Source of the DNA: Ruegeria arenilitoris
Lineage (GTDB): Bacteria; Pseudomonadota; Alphaproteobacteria; Rhodobacterales; Rhodobacteraceae
DNA length: 64,000 bases
NCBI RefSeq assembly: GCF_013030985.1
Contig: NZ_WPYP01000010.1
Span: forward strand, 119,704-183,703
Direction: 5' to 3'
The translations under genes were made by a program, and so were the position numbers. Below the pieces are notes generated by a model. That model ran no database searches and was not told the origin of the DNA. It saw only the letters and a list, made by a program, of their open reading frames with translations. Each line of letters starts with the position of its first letter. Position 1 is the first letter of the stretch. Below are positions 36,467 to 46,202 of the stretch, one piece after another.

Positions 36467-38494
36467 GTGGCAAACCTACTTGACCCGTTTCAATTGAAAC
36501 ACCTGACTTTGCGCAACCGTATCGTGAGCACATCTCATGCACCGAATTTTGTCGAAGATGGCCATCCCCGGGACCGTTACAGATTGTATCATGAGGAAAA
36601 GGCCAAGGGTGGGGTCGCCCTGACCATGGTTGGGGGGTCGACCAATATCGCTCCTGATAGCCCATCGGTGTTTGGCCAGCTCTATGCCGGTGATGACAGT
36701 ATCATTCCATGGTTCCGTAAACTGACGGATGGTGTTCATGAACATGGTGCCGCCATCATGTGTCAGATCACCCATATGGGGCGCCGCACGGCCTGGGATG
36801 ATGGGCATTGGTTACCGGTTCTGGCCCCTTCCGGCATCCGCGAACGCGCTCATCGCGCCTTTCCAAAAGTGATGGAGCAAGAGGACATCGACCGCGTGAT
36901 CGGTAATTTCGTATCTGCTGCGCGACGCTGTCAGCTGGGCGGGTTCGACGGCATCGAGATTCTGTCTCACTCTCACCTTCTGGGGCAGTTCCTGTCCCCG
37001 CTGACCAATCAGCGGGACGATGAATATGGCGGGGCGTTGGAAAACCGAATGCTTCTGACCCTGCAAGTTCTTGACGCAGTACGCGCTGAAGTTGGCTCTG
37101 AAATCATCCTGTCGATGCGCATCACCGGCGATGAACTGACCGAAGGAGGGCTGAGCGCCGAAGATTGCGTTGCCGCCGCCCGGATGCTGGAAGAATCCGG
37201 CCATGTCGACCTGCTCAACATTCTTGCCGGCGCGCCTTACGATGATCTGGGTTTGGCTGAATGGGTGCGCCCCATGGGTTTGCCGGCGGCTCCACATATC
37301 ACCGTGGCTGGGCGCATCCGTGATGCCGTCGAGTTGCCGATCCTGCACGCAGGAGGGATTGCGGATATTGCCACGGCCCGCCACGCAGTTTCCGGCGGCT
37401 ATGTTGATCTGGTGGGCATGACCCGCGCACAGATGGCTGATCCCCATCTGGTGGAAAAACTCGCGCGCGGGAAAGAAGAGCGTATCCGCCCTTGTGTCGG
37501 CTTGGGCTACTGCGTGGACCGGGTCAATCAAGGCAAACCTGCCGTTTGCGGACACAACGCTGCGACGGGGCGGGAGCAGACATTACCTCATGTCATCACG
37601 CTCAGCGAAACCCGAAAGAAAGTGGTTGTCGTCGGTGGCGGGCCCGGTGGATTGGAGGCCGCGCGGGTCAGCGCCTTACGCGGTCACGAAGTCGTGCTGT
37701 TCGAAGCGTCGGATCGACTGGGCGGACAGTTGGTTCTGGCCGCCAAGGGGATGACGCGCAGACAAGTCTGGGGCGTCGCTGACTGGTTGATTTCCGAGGT
37801 GACGGTGCTTGGCATTGATATCCGCTTGAACACCTATGCCGAGGCCGATGACGTGCTGTCCGAAGCCCCCGATATCGTGATTATTGCGACAGGCGGCTGG
37901 CCCGAAATTTTGGCCATTCCCGGAGGTGATCTGACGATCTCCAGCTGGGAGGTGTTGTCCGGTGAGGCACGTGTCTCGGGCGAGGTGCTGTTGTTCGATG
38001 AGGTCGGCGACCACCCTGCGGCCGTCACGGCCGACGCGCTGGCAGGCAATGGTTGCAGTGTCAACCTCGTGACTCCGGACCGGGCAATTCTGCATGACCT
38101 TGGCCCAACGACCTCTGCCGTCGCCTTACACAATCTGGCTGCCAATGGAGTTACCTTCACCTGCCTGCAAGAACTCACCTCCCTGGTGCGCGAAGGTGAT
38201 CGAGTTCGCGCCAGCCTGCGTCATGTGTTGACGGGGAATGTCACTGAACGTCTTGTTGATCACGTAGTCGTCGAACATGGCCTGTCCCCGATGGACGGGC
38301 TTTATCACGACCTCAAACCACGCTCGCGCAATCATGGGCAGGTTGAACACAAGGCGCTTATTGGGGGAACGTTTCCCTTCGTTGACACCAATCGGAGCGG
38401 TCAATTCCATTTGGCCCGCATTGGCGACGCAGTTACAAGCCGAAACATGCACGCCGCAATTCTCGATGCCTTGCGGGTATGTGCTGCGGTCTGA
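36467..38494 (+). CDS. TMADH-like NADH:flavin oxidoreductase / FAD oxidoreductase, probable N-demethylase
   Basis: 675 residues from the GTG at 36467 (GAAGGGAT upstream; an in-frame ATG at 36398 is less likely). It has an Old-Yellow-Enzyme barrel (FLSPLTNQRDDEYGGALENR, ILSMRITGDELTEGG), an Fe-S segment at about 343-361 and a C-terminal FAD/NAD domain (VVVVGGGPGGLEAARVSALRG). The layout matches trimethylamine dehydrogenase, dienoyl-CoA reductase and N-methylproline demethylase. In the Fe-S segment RPCVGLGYCVDRVNQGKPAV the cysteine usually found at the second cluster position is leucine. Resemblance to the stachydrine/N-methylproline branch is from memory of that family and moderate. No regulator is adjacent. 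Confidence 0.8.
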   Translation: MANLLDPFQLKHLTLRNRIVSTSHAPNFVEDGHPRDRYRLYHEEKAKGGVALTMVGGSTNIAPDSPSVFGQLYAGDDSIIPWFRKLTDGVHEHGAAIMCQITHMGRRTAWDDGHWLPVLAPSGIRERAHRAFPKVMEQEDIDRVIGNFVSAARRCQLGGFDGIEILSHSHLLGQFLSPLTNQRDDEYGGALENRMLLTLQVLDAVRAEVGSEIILSMRITGDELTEGGLSAEDCVAAARMLEESGHVDLLNILAGAPYDDLGLAEWVRPMGLPAAPHITVAGRIRDAVELPILHAGGIADIATARHAVSGGYVDLVGMTRAQMADPHLVEKLARGKEERIRPCVGLGYCVDRVNQGKPAVCGHNAATGREQTLPHVITLSETRKKVVVVGGGPGGLEAARVSALRGHEVVLFEASDRLGGQLVLAAKGMTRRQVWGVADWLISEVTVLGIDIRLNTYAEADDVLSEAPDIVIIATGGWPEILAIPGGDLTISSWEVLSGEARVSGEVLLFDEVGDHPAAVTADALAGNGCSVNLVTPDRAILHDLGPTTSAVALHNLAANGVTFTCLQELTSLVREGDRVRASLRHVLTGNVTERLVDHVVVEHGLSPMDGLYHDLKPRSRNHGQVEHKALIGGTFPFVDTNRSGQFHLARIGDAVTSRNMHAAILDALRVCAAV

Positions 38495-38852
38495 AAGAAA
38501 CTATGCTCATCTGCCGATCAAAGATGGGCGCAGATCATCAGTGTTGGCGCAACGAATGTCAGGAAAGCACCCACTCTCACAGGTATCGAGCGGACGAAAC
38601 CAGACATTGACTAACCACTGATTTTACTGCGGAGTTACCCCTCAGACCGGCCGTTCGTTGTGTTTGCGAGGTAAGACTACTTAAGGTTTGGCCCGCCTTC
38701 TGAATTACTCTGGCAAACACATGAAGTTAAGATATGATACTCATCACTGCCGCCCACAAAATGCGTCTGCTTGAAGTGCACAACCCATTTCATGCGTTTG
38801 TTGAGATAAGTATGCAAAAGGCGCGTTGACCAACACACTTGAGAGGTGAACC
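38495..38852. other. Gene-free spacer, 358 bp
   Basis: Nothing recognisable as a gene or stable RNA. The 3' part presumably holds the cpdB promoter; an AT-rich patch near 38715-38745 is the best place for it. Confidence 0.4.
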
Positions 38853-40832
38853 ATGTCCTTCCCCGCTCGTCCCCTAATGTCGCGCCGCCAGTTTCTTGCA
38901 ACAACAGCCACCAGCGCAGCGGCGATCACCTTGCACCCGTTTTCTGCCTCAGCTGCCAACAACCAGGCACATTTACGGATCATGGAAACCACTGACATCC
39001 ATGTTCACGTATTCCCCTATGACTACTATGCAGACAAGCCGCGAGACACGGTGGGTCTGTCCCGCACGGCGTCAATTATCAATGAAATCCGCTCCGAGGC
39101 GACCAACTCGCTTCTGGTCGATAATGGCGACTTTCTACAGGGTAATCCGATGGGCGACTACATCGCCTATGAACGCGGTATGAAAGAGGGCGACAGCCAC
39201 CCGGTAATTACCGCTTTCAACACGGTTGGCTTTGATGCCGCCACGCTGGGCAACCATGAGTTCAATTACGGCTTGGATTTCCTCGAAAAATCTCTTGCCG
39301 GCGCCGACTTCCCGGTGGTTCTGGCCAATGTCGCCAAGGAAAAAGGTGCCGCTCCGCGAGACGACAAAACGCTAGTTAGCCCCTACGCCATTCTCGATCG
39401 CGAAATCGAATTGGGCGACGGAACCAAGCATCCCATTAAAATCGGGGTGATTGGGTTCACCCCACCGCAAATCATGAACTGGGACCGCAAACATCTGGAG
39501 GGCAATGTTGAGGCTCGCGACATCATCGAAACGGCACAGGCCTATGTCCCCGAGATGAAAGAGCAAGGCTGCAACCTGATCATCGCCCTGTCGCATTCAG
39601 GAATTGGCGAGGCTGATCACGTCGATGGCATGGAAAACGCCTCTGTCGTACTGGCGGGCGTTGACGGTATCGACGCTCTGGTCACCGGCCACAATCATCT
39701 GGTCTTCCCCTCACCCACTTTTGCAGACCGCCCTGGGATCGATGTGGATAAAGGCACGCTGATGGGCAAACCCGCCGTCATGGGCGGTTTCTGGGGGTCG
39801 CATCTTGGCCTGCTGGACCTGCTGCTGGAACGGGACGGGAACGAATGGCGCGTGGTCACGACCACTTCCGAGGCGCGACCGATATCGCAGCGCAACGAGG
39901 ACCGCTCTATCACCGCATTGGTGGGCGATGACCAAAAGGTTCTGGATTCGGTGGCAAAGGATCATGACGAAACACTGGCCTATGTCCGTCGCGCAGTCGG
40001 TAAGACTTCAGCCCCGTTGCATAGCTATTTCGCGCTGGTCGCGGATGACCCCTCTGTGCAGATCGTGTCGATCGCACAGAAATGGTATGTCGAGGAAATG
40101 CTGAAAGGCACCGAGCACGAAGGTTTGCCCATCCTGTCAGCGGCTGCTCCGTTCAAGGCCGGCGGGCGTGGGGGCCCTGAGTATTATACTGATGTTCCAG
40201 TGGGCGATGTCGCAATCAAGAACGTGGCCGATCTGTACCTCTATCCGAATACGGTCCGTGCGGTCCGTGTGAACGGCGCGCAGGTAAGAGGTTGGCTTGA
40301 GCGGTCGGCAGGCATGTTCAATCAGATTGAAGCAGGTTCAAAGGACGCGATCCTGCTGAACCCGTCTTTCCCATCCTATAATTTTGATGTGATGGATGGC
40401 GTGACATATCAAATCGACCTGTCACAACCGTCGCGCTATGGACCAAAGGGCGAAGAGGAAAACCCCGACGCGGCCCGGATTGGTAATCTTGCATTCAACG
40501 GCGCACCGGTTACGGACGATATGGAATTCATCATCGCCACCAACAACTACCGTGCATCCGGCGGCGGCTCGTTCCCCGGTGCAATGGGCGATACCATTGT
40601 TTTCGAAGCACCAGACACAAACCGTGATGTCATCGTACGTTACATTGTCGAACAGGGCACGATCGACCCCAAAGCGGACGCCAACTGGTCATTTGCCCCG
40701 TTGGACGACACGACCGTACTATTCGAAACTGGTCCCAAAGCTCGTGACTATATGAATGACGTCAAGGGCGTCTCTATAGAGGACGCTGGAAATGGCAAGG
40801 ATGGCTTCGCAGCTTTCCGTATTAAGCTTTGA
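38853..40832 (+). CDS. cpdB: 2',3'-cyclic-nucleotide 2'-phosphodiesterase / 3'-nucleotidase
   Basis: 659 residues, Tat signal SRRQFLATTATSAAAITL. The metallophosphatase domain shows every motif: TTDIHVHVF, DNGDFLQGNP, LGNHEFNYG, ALSHSGIGEAD and VTGHNHLVF. The 5'-nucleotidase C-terminal domain follows (about 370-620) with NNYRASGGGSFPG as substrate-binding segment. It works in the periplasm, releasing phosphate and nucleosides from 2',3'-cyclic nucleotides. The start at 38853 has GAGAGGTGA upstream. Usual family length. Confidence 0.9.
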   Translation: MSFPARPLMSRRQFLATTATSAAAITLHPFSASAANNQAHLRIMETTDIHVHVFPYDYYADKPRDTVGLSRTASIINEIRSEATNSLLVDNGDFLQGNPMGDYIAYERGMKEGDSHPVITAFNTVGFDAATLGNHEFNYGLDFLEKSLAGADFPVVLANVAKEKGAAPRDDKTLVSPYAILDREIELGDGTKHPIKIGVIGFTPPQIMNWDRKHLEGNVEARDIIETAQAYVPEMKEQGCNLIIALSHSGIGEADHVDGMENASVVLAGVDGIDALVTGHNHLVFPSPTFADRPGIDVDKGTLMGKPAVMGGFWGSHLGLLDLLLERDGNEWRVVTTTSEARPISQRNEDRSITALVGDDQKVLDSVAKDHDETLAYVRRAVGKTSAPLHSYFALVADDPSVQIVSIAQKWYVEEMLKGTEHEGLPILSAAAPFKAGGRGGPEYYTDVPVGDVAIKNVADLYLYPNTVRAVRVNGAQVRGWLERSAGMFNQIEAGSKDAILLNPSFPSYNFDVMDGVTYQIDLSQPSRYGPKGEEENPDAARIGNLAFNGAPVTDDMEFIIATNNYRASGGGSFPGAMGDTIVFEAPDTNRDVIVRYIVEQGTIDPKADANWSFAPLDDTTVLFETGPKARDYMNDVKGVSIEDAGNGKDGFAAFRIKL

Positions 40833-41159
40833 TCCAACGGCTCTGTTTCTTCGACTAGCACTCCCGTTACACGATGAAGTCGGTGGCGGGAGAGCTCTAA
40901 GTGCAGTCGGCCCATTGCCGACTTTGAGCATTGAACCATTGTGCCGCGGTCGCAGCCTGTAATGCTGCCATTCGCTTCGACGCAATAACTGTACGGTCCA
41001 AATTCCCAGATAGGCGATGACTTCGTCAATGTCACATACGTCCCAATTCGGGCACGAGCAATCGAACAACGGTTAACGTGACAACACCCTAATTGGTGGC
41101 ACCTGATATCCTGTCCCCTACCCTTTGACAACTGCCTCACCTCATCGCATCGTCTCCCC
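40833..41159. other. Gene-free spacer, 327 bp
   Basis: No gene seen. The patch AATGCTGCCATTCGCTTCGA near 40962 resembles the GACATTCGCTGCG intergenic repeat core only loosely. The promoter of the dehalogenase-like gene is presumably in the last 100 bp. Confidence 0.4.
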
Positions 41160-42326
41160 ATGAGCTATCCCTCCAACCATCCCCAACGAGCGGACGACGC
41201 TGCTGCAGGCATTGATGTCACGGACGAGTTCGAGCGTTTCAACCAGCGCAATGACATTTTTACCCGGGCCTTCTGGGATGAGCGTATCCGCAACAAACAG
41301 ACCGACGCCTTCTTTGCCTCGTACCGGATGGAGGCTACCCCCCGTCGTGGTGATGGATTCACCCAACGCGATTTCGCGCTTAGAAACGCCTCTTGGCTGA
41401 TTTCAGACTTGATCTCTGAAAGAGGTGGCGAGATCGGCAAGCGCGAAGGCTTCCAGGCCCCCATCGACAATGACACACCCGTCGCCCTGACACAGCAACC
41501 GGTAGACGATCCCACCGCGATGGCCAAGGAAATCAAACGCATCGCGAAGTTCTTTGGTGCCGATCTCTGTGGCATCACCGATATGGACGACCGCTGGCTC
41601 TATGCAACGCGCGTTGACACCCGTGACTTCTCCGACGCGCCCAACGACCTGCCAGTGGGTATGACGTCTGTCATTGTGTTGGGTCATCAGATGGACGAGG
41701 ACCTCGTTGCCACCTACCCTTCCGCTCTTGCTGGTGCCGCCACTGGGCGCGAATACTCCCACGAGGCCAGCATCGTGATGCAGCTTGCGGCCTATATCCG
41801 GAATCTGGGCTATGAGGCCACAGCCTCAATGAACGACACCGGTCTCGTGATCCCTTACGCAATCAAAGCGGGATTGGGTGAATATGCCCGCAACCAGATG
41901 GTGATAACACCTGAATACGGGCCGCGCTTGCGGTTCTCCAAGATTTTCACCAGCCTTCCGCTGGCGCATGATCCACCCAGGCCATTGGGCGTACGTGCTT
42001 TCTGTAGCATCTGCACCAAATGCTCAGATGCCTGTCCCGTCAAAGCGCTCCCTTATGGACCGCCTGAGACTACCGAGGACCCGTCGGCCATCAAGGGTGT
42101 GCGCAAGTGGACCTCCGACGCAGCCAAGTGCTTCGGGTTTTGGGCCAAACTATCCTCTGACTGTGCCATTTGCATGCGCGTCTGCCCATTCAACCGGGAC
42201 TTCACGCGATGGCGCCACCGTCTTTGGTTGAAGTTGGCGTTCTCACCCTTTCGCAAAGTTGCACTCTGGCTCGACCGTAACCGCGGCAAACGCACCAAGC
42301 CCGCCGATTGGTGGCAAAGCTCGTGA
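41160..42326 (+). CDS. Reductive dehalogenase-like corrinoid/Fe-S protein, cytosolic
   Basis: 388 residues of the RdhA/QueG-like superfamily. The body has IPYAIKAGLGEYARNQMVIT and RLRFSKIFTSLPLAHD. It ends with two [4Fe-4S] motifs: CSICTKCSDACP (282-293) and CFGFWAKLSSDCAICMRVCP (324-343), the latter with the C-x10-C-x2-C-x3-CP spacing of dehalogenases. There is no Tat signal and no RdhB-like anchor gene, so it should be cytoplasmic, like the catabolic type. It lacks the fused flavin/ferredoxin reductase module of BhbA-type enzymes, so electrons must come from elsewhere. No cobalamin gene is adjacent. Whether it dehalogenates or does another corrinoid reaction is open. Confidence 0.75.
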   Translation: MSYPSNHPQRADDAAAGIDVTDEFERFNQRNDIFTRAFWDERIRNKQTDAFFASYRMEATPRRGDGFTQRDFALRNASWLISDLISERGGEIGKREGFQAPIDNDTPVALTQQPVDDPTAMAKEIKRIAKFFGADLCGITDMDDRWLYATRVDTRDFSDAPNDLPVGMTSVIVLGHQMDEDLVATYPSALAGAATGREYSHEASIVMQLAAYIRNLGYEATASMNDTGLVIPYAIKAGLGEYARNQMVITPEYGPRLRFSKIFTSLPLAHDPPRPLGVRAFCSICTKCSDACPVKALPYGPPETTEDPSAIKGVRKWTSDAAKCFGFWAKLSSDCAICMRVCPFNRDFTRWRHRLWLKLAFSPFRKVALWLDRNRGKRTKPADWWQSS

Positions 42327-42339
42327 CCTCAAACATGAT

Positions 42340-42374
42340 TGAGGCCTCAGCATAAATCCATGCATGGATTTTTT
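42340..42374. terminator. Two adjacent palindromes between convergent genes
   Basis: TGAGGCCTCA (42340-42349) is followed by AAATCCATGCATGGATTT (42354-42371) and more T residues to 42374. The second can form a U-tailed hairpin for the upstream plus-strand gene; the genes on both sides converge here. A protein-binding role is possible but less likely. Confidence 0.5.
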
Positions 42375-42548
42375 CCCCGCCGCGAGCGGTTTCATCAACA
42401 GAGCTGTCAGTTCTTCGGGGACGGCCCGTTGCAGACTTTCGCCATACCAAAGATGCTGCATCGCAGCGCTGCCAGGCCGGTCCTTGTTAGCTGCGTCGAA
42501 CTCATACTAATAAACAAATTTAGACTTCTGACACTGGACAGGCGCAAG

Positions 42549-43565
42549 TTATTCGCGGCTTTCAGACCACCCCCGTCTGAATGAAGTTGGCGCCCCGCCG
42601 TAGCGTTTTTTGAATCTCACCGTAAGTTGGGTAGCGCTGCTAAAGCCTGTGGCTGCCGCAATTTCGGCAACCGTCATCTCGGTTTCGCTGAGCAGTGCAT
42701 AAGCCCTCGCTACGCGCAGTTCGATGTAGAACTGTACAGGTGAAATCTCGACATACTTTTGAAAGAGACGCTCCAGCTGACGACGAGATATCTGTACGGC
42801 TTCTGCTATTTCAGAGATATCCAACGGCTCTTCCAGGTTTTCATGCATGATCTGCATGGCATTGATCAGATATTGGTTGCGGCTACCCAAGGCCACCGAG
42901 AAGGCTGATTTCTGAAGCGTTTTGCTATTGTTGGACCGAAAGTGGATACACATGTCCGATACGATGACCGCCAGATCGTTTCCGAAGTCGGATTCGATCA
43001 TGTCCAACATCATATCAGTTGCGGCATTGCCACCACCACATGTCATAAGCTCGTTGTCGATTTCATACAGGTTTGCCGATGGCTCCAGATCATCAAAATG
43101 TTCGACGAATGCCGGGTGGTTTTCCCAATGCAATGTGAACCTTTTTCCTGACAGGACCCCGGCCTTCGCAAGAGCAAATGCTCCAGTGCAAATTCCACCC
43201 AGATTACAGCCAAAGGTTCTCTGGCGGCTAATCCACGACAGTACTTTCGGGTTTGTACTTTCGGCTGGTTCAATACCTGAACAAACAAACAGCCGCGAGG
43301 ATCGCGGTAAATTTTGCAAAGCGAAATCAGGCGTAATTTCAATCCCATTCGAACAAGTGACCGGGTTTCCATCTTCAGAAATCAGGAACCACTTATAAAG
43401 TTCTTTGTTCGTGACCTGATTGGCGATCCTCAGTGGTTCCACCGCTGCGCTAAAGGCCAGCATGGTCAGTTTTGGAAGCAACAGGAAATAGATTTCCTTA
43501 GCTGCCCCGTTGTAGACAATGCGATAGCTGGCCGCGCCTTTAGGGACAAAGTTTCTAGGGTTCAT
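42549..43565 (-). CDS. GlxA-type AraC regulator (DJ-1/PfpI-like sensor domain)
   Basis: 338 residues. An N-terminal class I amidotransferase-like domain (about 20-200) includes the nucleophile-elbow cysteine in LGGICTGAFALAKAG. The C-terminal AraC domain has two HTH units (LDISEIAEAVQISRRQLERLF, MTVAEIAAATGFSSATQLTVRF). GbdR, CdhR and ArgR of Pseudomonas belong here and respond to betaines, carnitine or arginine. Strong GGGAGGAGAG ribosome site. It lies downstream of nhaC on the same strand, separated by a strong hairpin. Target and ligand unknown. Confidence 0.85.
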   Translation of the reverse strand: MNPRNFVPKGAASYRIVYNGAAKEIYFLLLPKLTMLAFSAAVEPLRIANQVTNKELYKWFLISEDGNPVTCSNGIEITPDFALQNLPRSSRLFVCSGIEPAESTNPKVLSWISRQRTFGCNLGGICTGAFALAKAGVLSGKRFTLHWENHPAFVEHFDDLEPSANLYEIDNELMTCGGGNAATDMMLDMIESDFGNDLAVIVSDMCIHFRSNNSKTLQKSAFSVALGSRNQYLINAMQIMHENLEEPLDISEIAEAVQISRRQLERLFQKYVEISPVQFYIELRVARAYALLSETEMTVAEIAAATGFSSATQLTVRFKKRYGGAPTSFRRGWSESRE

Positions 43566-43602
43566 ATTCTCTCCTCCCAGTTTCGACCAAGGCGGATGAA
43601 GG

Positions 43603-43630
43603 GCACCAACACCCTTTATGGTGTTGGTGC
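43603..43630 (-). terminator. Strong hairpin between nhaC and the GlxA-type regulator
   Basis: GCACCAACACC and GGTGTTGGTGC form a perfect 11-bp stem with a 6-base loop, 7 bp after the nhaC stop. No long T-run follows. It likely ends or attenuates nhaC transcription before the regulator gene. Confidence 0.65.
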
Positions 43631-43637
43631 AGAACGG

Positions 43638-45110
43638 TCAGGCGCTCATCTGCGCAACAGGCTCACCGCTTTCCTCCCAGGAGCGGATCTCTTCTTCGCT
43701 TGCTTTTGGTGAGAAGAGCCTTGTCATGGCATAGATGATACCGATGACAGGTGACAGCCAGCAAGCAAATGCGAGCGGAATATACAGCAGATTTTCGAAG
43801 TTCCCGTCTGCGATACCCAAGCCAAGTGCAGTGATTACGAACGCACCACCCGCATTCCAGGGGATCAGAGGCGACACCAGTGTTCCGCCCTCCTCGACTG
43901 CCCGGGACAGGTTCAGCGGGGAATAACCCATCGCACGATAAACGGGCGCATACATCCGGCCCGGCAGCGCAATTGACAGGTAGGGGTCACCTGCAACGGT
44001 ATTGGTGGCGACAGAGGTCAGGATGGCCGAGGTTTGAATACCGGCAAACGTCTTCACCTTCGAAATGACAACTTTGATGATGGCCTGGAGGCAGCCCACG
44101 CGCTCAAGCGCCCCACCAAAACCCAAGGCCAGCAGCACCAGCGAAATCGTCCACATCATAGACTGAATGCCGCCGCGGTTCAGCAAGGGGTCGATCTCCG
44201 GAACCCCGGTATCGATTGAGTAGCCGCTGTTGGCGAAGGTGAACGTCTCATGCAGCCCCGCCCCCTGACAGAAGATGGCCATGATGCCGCCTGCAACGGC
44301 CCCGGCAAACAGTGACGGGATCGGAGGTTGCTTCATTACCGCCAGCACGATGACCAGAACGGCCGGAAACAGCATGATCGGCGAAATCCAGAACGCGTCG
44401 TCCAACGCGGTCGTGATTGCGTGAATACGGTCAAACGAAACCTGCGACGTGTCGATCAGCGTAAAGCCGACGACAAAGTAGATCACCAGTGCAATCAGCA
44501 TCGAAGGCACTGTCGTTGGAAGCATATTCCGAATGTGATCGAACAGATTGGTTCCAGTCACGGCAGGGGCCAGGTTTGTCGTGTCCGACAATGGCGAGAT
44601 CTTGTCGCCGAAGAATGCGCCAGAGACCACCGCCCCAGCTGTCCAATACATTGGAATACCGAACCCGGCTCCGATCCCCATCAGAGCCAAGCCAACCGTG
44701 CCAGTCGTTCCCCAGGAGGTACCCAATGAAACAGATACAATAGAGCAAAGCAGCATTCCTGCAGCAAGGAATAGCTCCGGCGACAAGATCTTGAGACCAT
44801 AATAGATCAGCGTTGGAACGGTGCCGCTGGCGATCCACACTCCGATGATCATGCCAACCGTGATCAGTATCGAAACCGACGGCAGGGAGATATTGATGAC
44901 GTGGAACACACCTTCTTCGATGCTGGGCCATTTGTGCCCCAACATGAGGCCAACGATGCCAGTGATCGCGATCCCGAATGCCAGCGGGATGTGCGGGGTA
45001 AAGTCGCCGAAATAAAACAGCTGCAGCCCAAGCACACACAAGGTCAGTACTATCGGCACAAGCGCCAGCACCAAGCCGGGCTGACGTATGTTGTCTTCAT
45101 TAGCAGACAT
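43638..45110 (-). CDS. nhaC: NhaC-family Na+/H+ antiporter
   Basis: About 490 residues from the ATG at 45110, preceded by AGGAGGAGAC; a longer frame to 45200 adds a non-membrane tail and is rejected. About 11-12 membrane segments. The family core is visible in LGTSWGTTGTVGLALMGIG, GAFFGDKISPLSDTTNLAPA and VEEGGTLVSPLIPWNAGG. NhaC members exchange sodium for protons or sodium-coupled organic ions at the inner membrane. The neighbouring GlxA-type regulator hints that transport of an organic substrate is possible. A CCAAATTTGG palindrome lies upstream at 45173-45182. Confidence 0.85.
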   Translation of the reverse strand: MSANEDNIRQPGLVLALVPIVLTLCVLGLQLFYFGDFTPHIPLAFGIAITGIVGLMLGHKWPSIEEGVFHVINISLPSVSILITVGMIIGVWIASGTVPTLIYYGLKILSPELFLAAGMLLCSIVSVSLGTSWGTTGTVGLALMGIGAGFGIPMYWTAGAVVSGAFFGDKISPLSDTTNLAPAVTGTNLFDHIRNMLPTTVPSMLIALVIYFVVGFTLIDTSQVSFDRIHAITTALDDAFWISPIMLFPAVLVIVLAVMKQPPIPSLFAGAVAGGIMAIFCQGAGLHETFTFANSGYSIDTGVPEIDPLLNRGGIQSMMWTISLVLLALGFGGALERVGCLQAIIKVVISKVKTFAGIQTSAILTSVATNTVAGDPYLSIALPGRMYAPVYRAMGYSPLNLSRAVEEGGTLVSPLIPWNAGGAFVITALGLGIADGNFENLLYIPLAFACWLSPVIGIIYAMTRLFSPKASEEEIRSWEESGEPVAQMSA

Positions 45111-45200
45111 ATGGGTCTCCTCCTTTGGAATGATCCGGAACCGTGATGATCTGCGGAAAAAACCAAATTTGGCGGGGTGGGACTGTCGGTCAGAGCGCAC

Positions 45201-45608
45201 ATCCTGTTAGAATTTGCGACACTGTTGCGTCGGGTTTCGGCTTCTTCAAATTAATTGAAGGCCGACCAATGCGATCGAGCGCAACAAATTGCCCCGGTTT
45301 ACTGCGCATCCCTAAACCGCGAAGACCAATAGGCTGTACGACGACAGATGGCAAAACGGCCCAGACCTGCCGTTGGCCTTACTACTCGACGCCGCAGCGC
45401 AGCTTTTCGCATTGCTGCCGTTCGCTGCACGCGCGAAGTCAAAGGTCAACTGAATTTACGGACAGCGCAACGAAGCCGTCGTTGCTGTTGTCACTTGAAA
45501 TGGCCGCTTTTAGAAGTTCGCCCCCCAAAAGCAACTTGGGAACCTTGGACCAGTTTCTGATGCTAAGATGCCTGCCTTCGATCACACACACACCGATTTC
45601 CCGGTAAG
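45201..45608. other. Gene-free spacer, about 410 bp
   Basis: No gene recognised. It lies between the nhaC promoter region and an IS6-type remnant. It includes a TTGCTGCCGTTCGCTGCA patch near 45412 loosely like the dispersed repeat core. Confidence 0.4.
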
Positions 45609-46120
45609 GTATTGCCAAGTTGTTTGAGGTTTCGTGCTAAGTGTTGTCACGCAACACTCTGGCCGCCATTTTGCGGTGTACCCGTTCCAGAGACCGAGCG
45701 CGTCAGAACGTGTGTGTCGGGATGAGTTTGCGGTAAGTTGATATCGGCGAGGACGGAAGCTCAGGTTGATCTGATCATGTGCAGACAGAAACCTCTGAGC
45801 TTGTCGATGTATTTGAACCGCCCAAACATCTTCTCTCGCTTCCGGGTGGCCCTATGCGTCACTTCGATTGAGTTGTTTGGGCCTTAGTGGGCACGATGGT
45901 CAGCTTCGGGAGCCAGCAATTTGACCGGATTAATGTAGCGGCGCAGTTTGTCAGCAAGTCTTCAATATCTGCCGTGCTCAGTGCGAAGCGGTGGTACGCC
46001 CAGACCGCCTAAGCAATGATCTCACGAGGAAAGCGGAACCCCTTCAGGCGCGGCATATTGATCGGAATGTTCATGAACCGCAGATAACCCGCTCAAGACA
46101 AATGAACAACTTGGCAAGAC
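45609..46120 (-). mobile_element. Decayed IS6-family element (internal deletion)
   Basis: Terminal inverted repeats are recognisable: ATTGCCAAGTTGTTTGAGG at 45611 and, inverted, the complement of TTGCCAAGTTGTTCATTTG near 46100-46118. On the minus strand the transposase N-terminus (MPRLKGFRFPREIIA, then stop, AVWAYHRFALSTADIEDLL) is joined after a deletion to the C-terminal part (NNSIEVTHRATRKREKMFGR, RPRRYQLTANSSRHTRSDA) in other frames. It is clearly non-functional. Its ends and N-terminus match the element at 56701-57294, so both belong to one IS family. Confidence 0.7.
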
Positions 46121-46202
46121 CCTTCTGGGGACCTGCTGGTCATGTTCAATCAGTTTTTTCAGTGAGTGGCGAAGGGCGGGCTGAACGATACGCGCCATAT
46201 GA

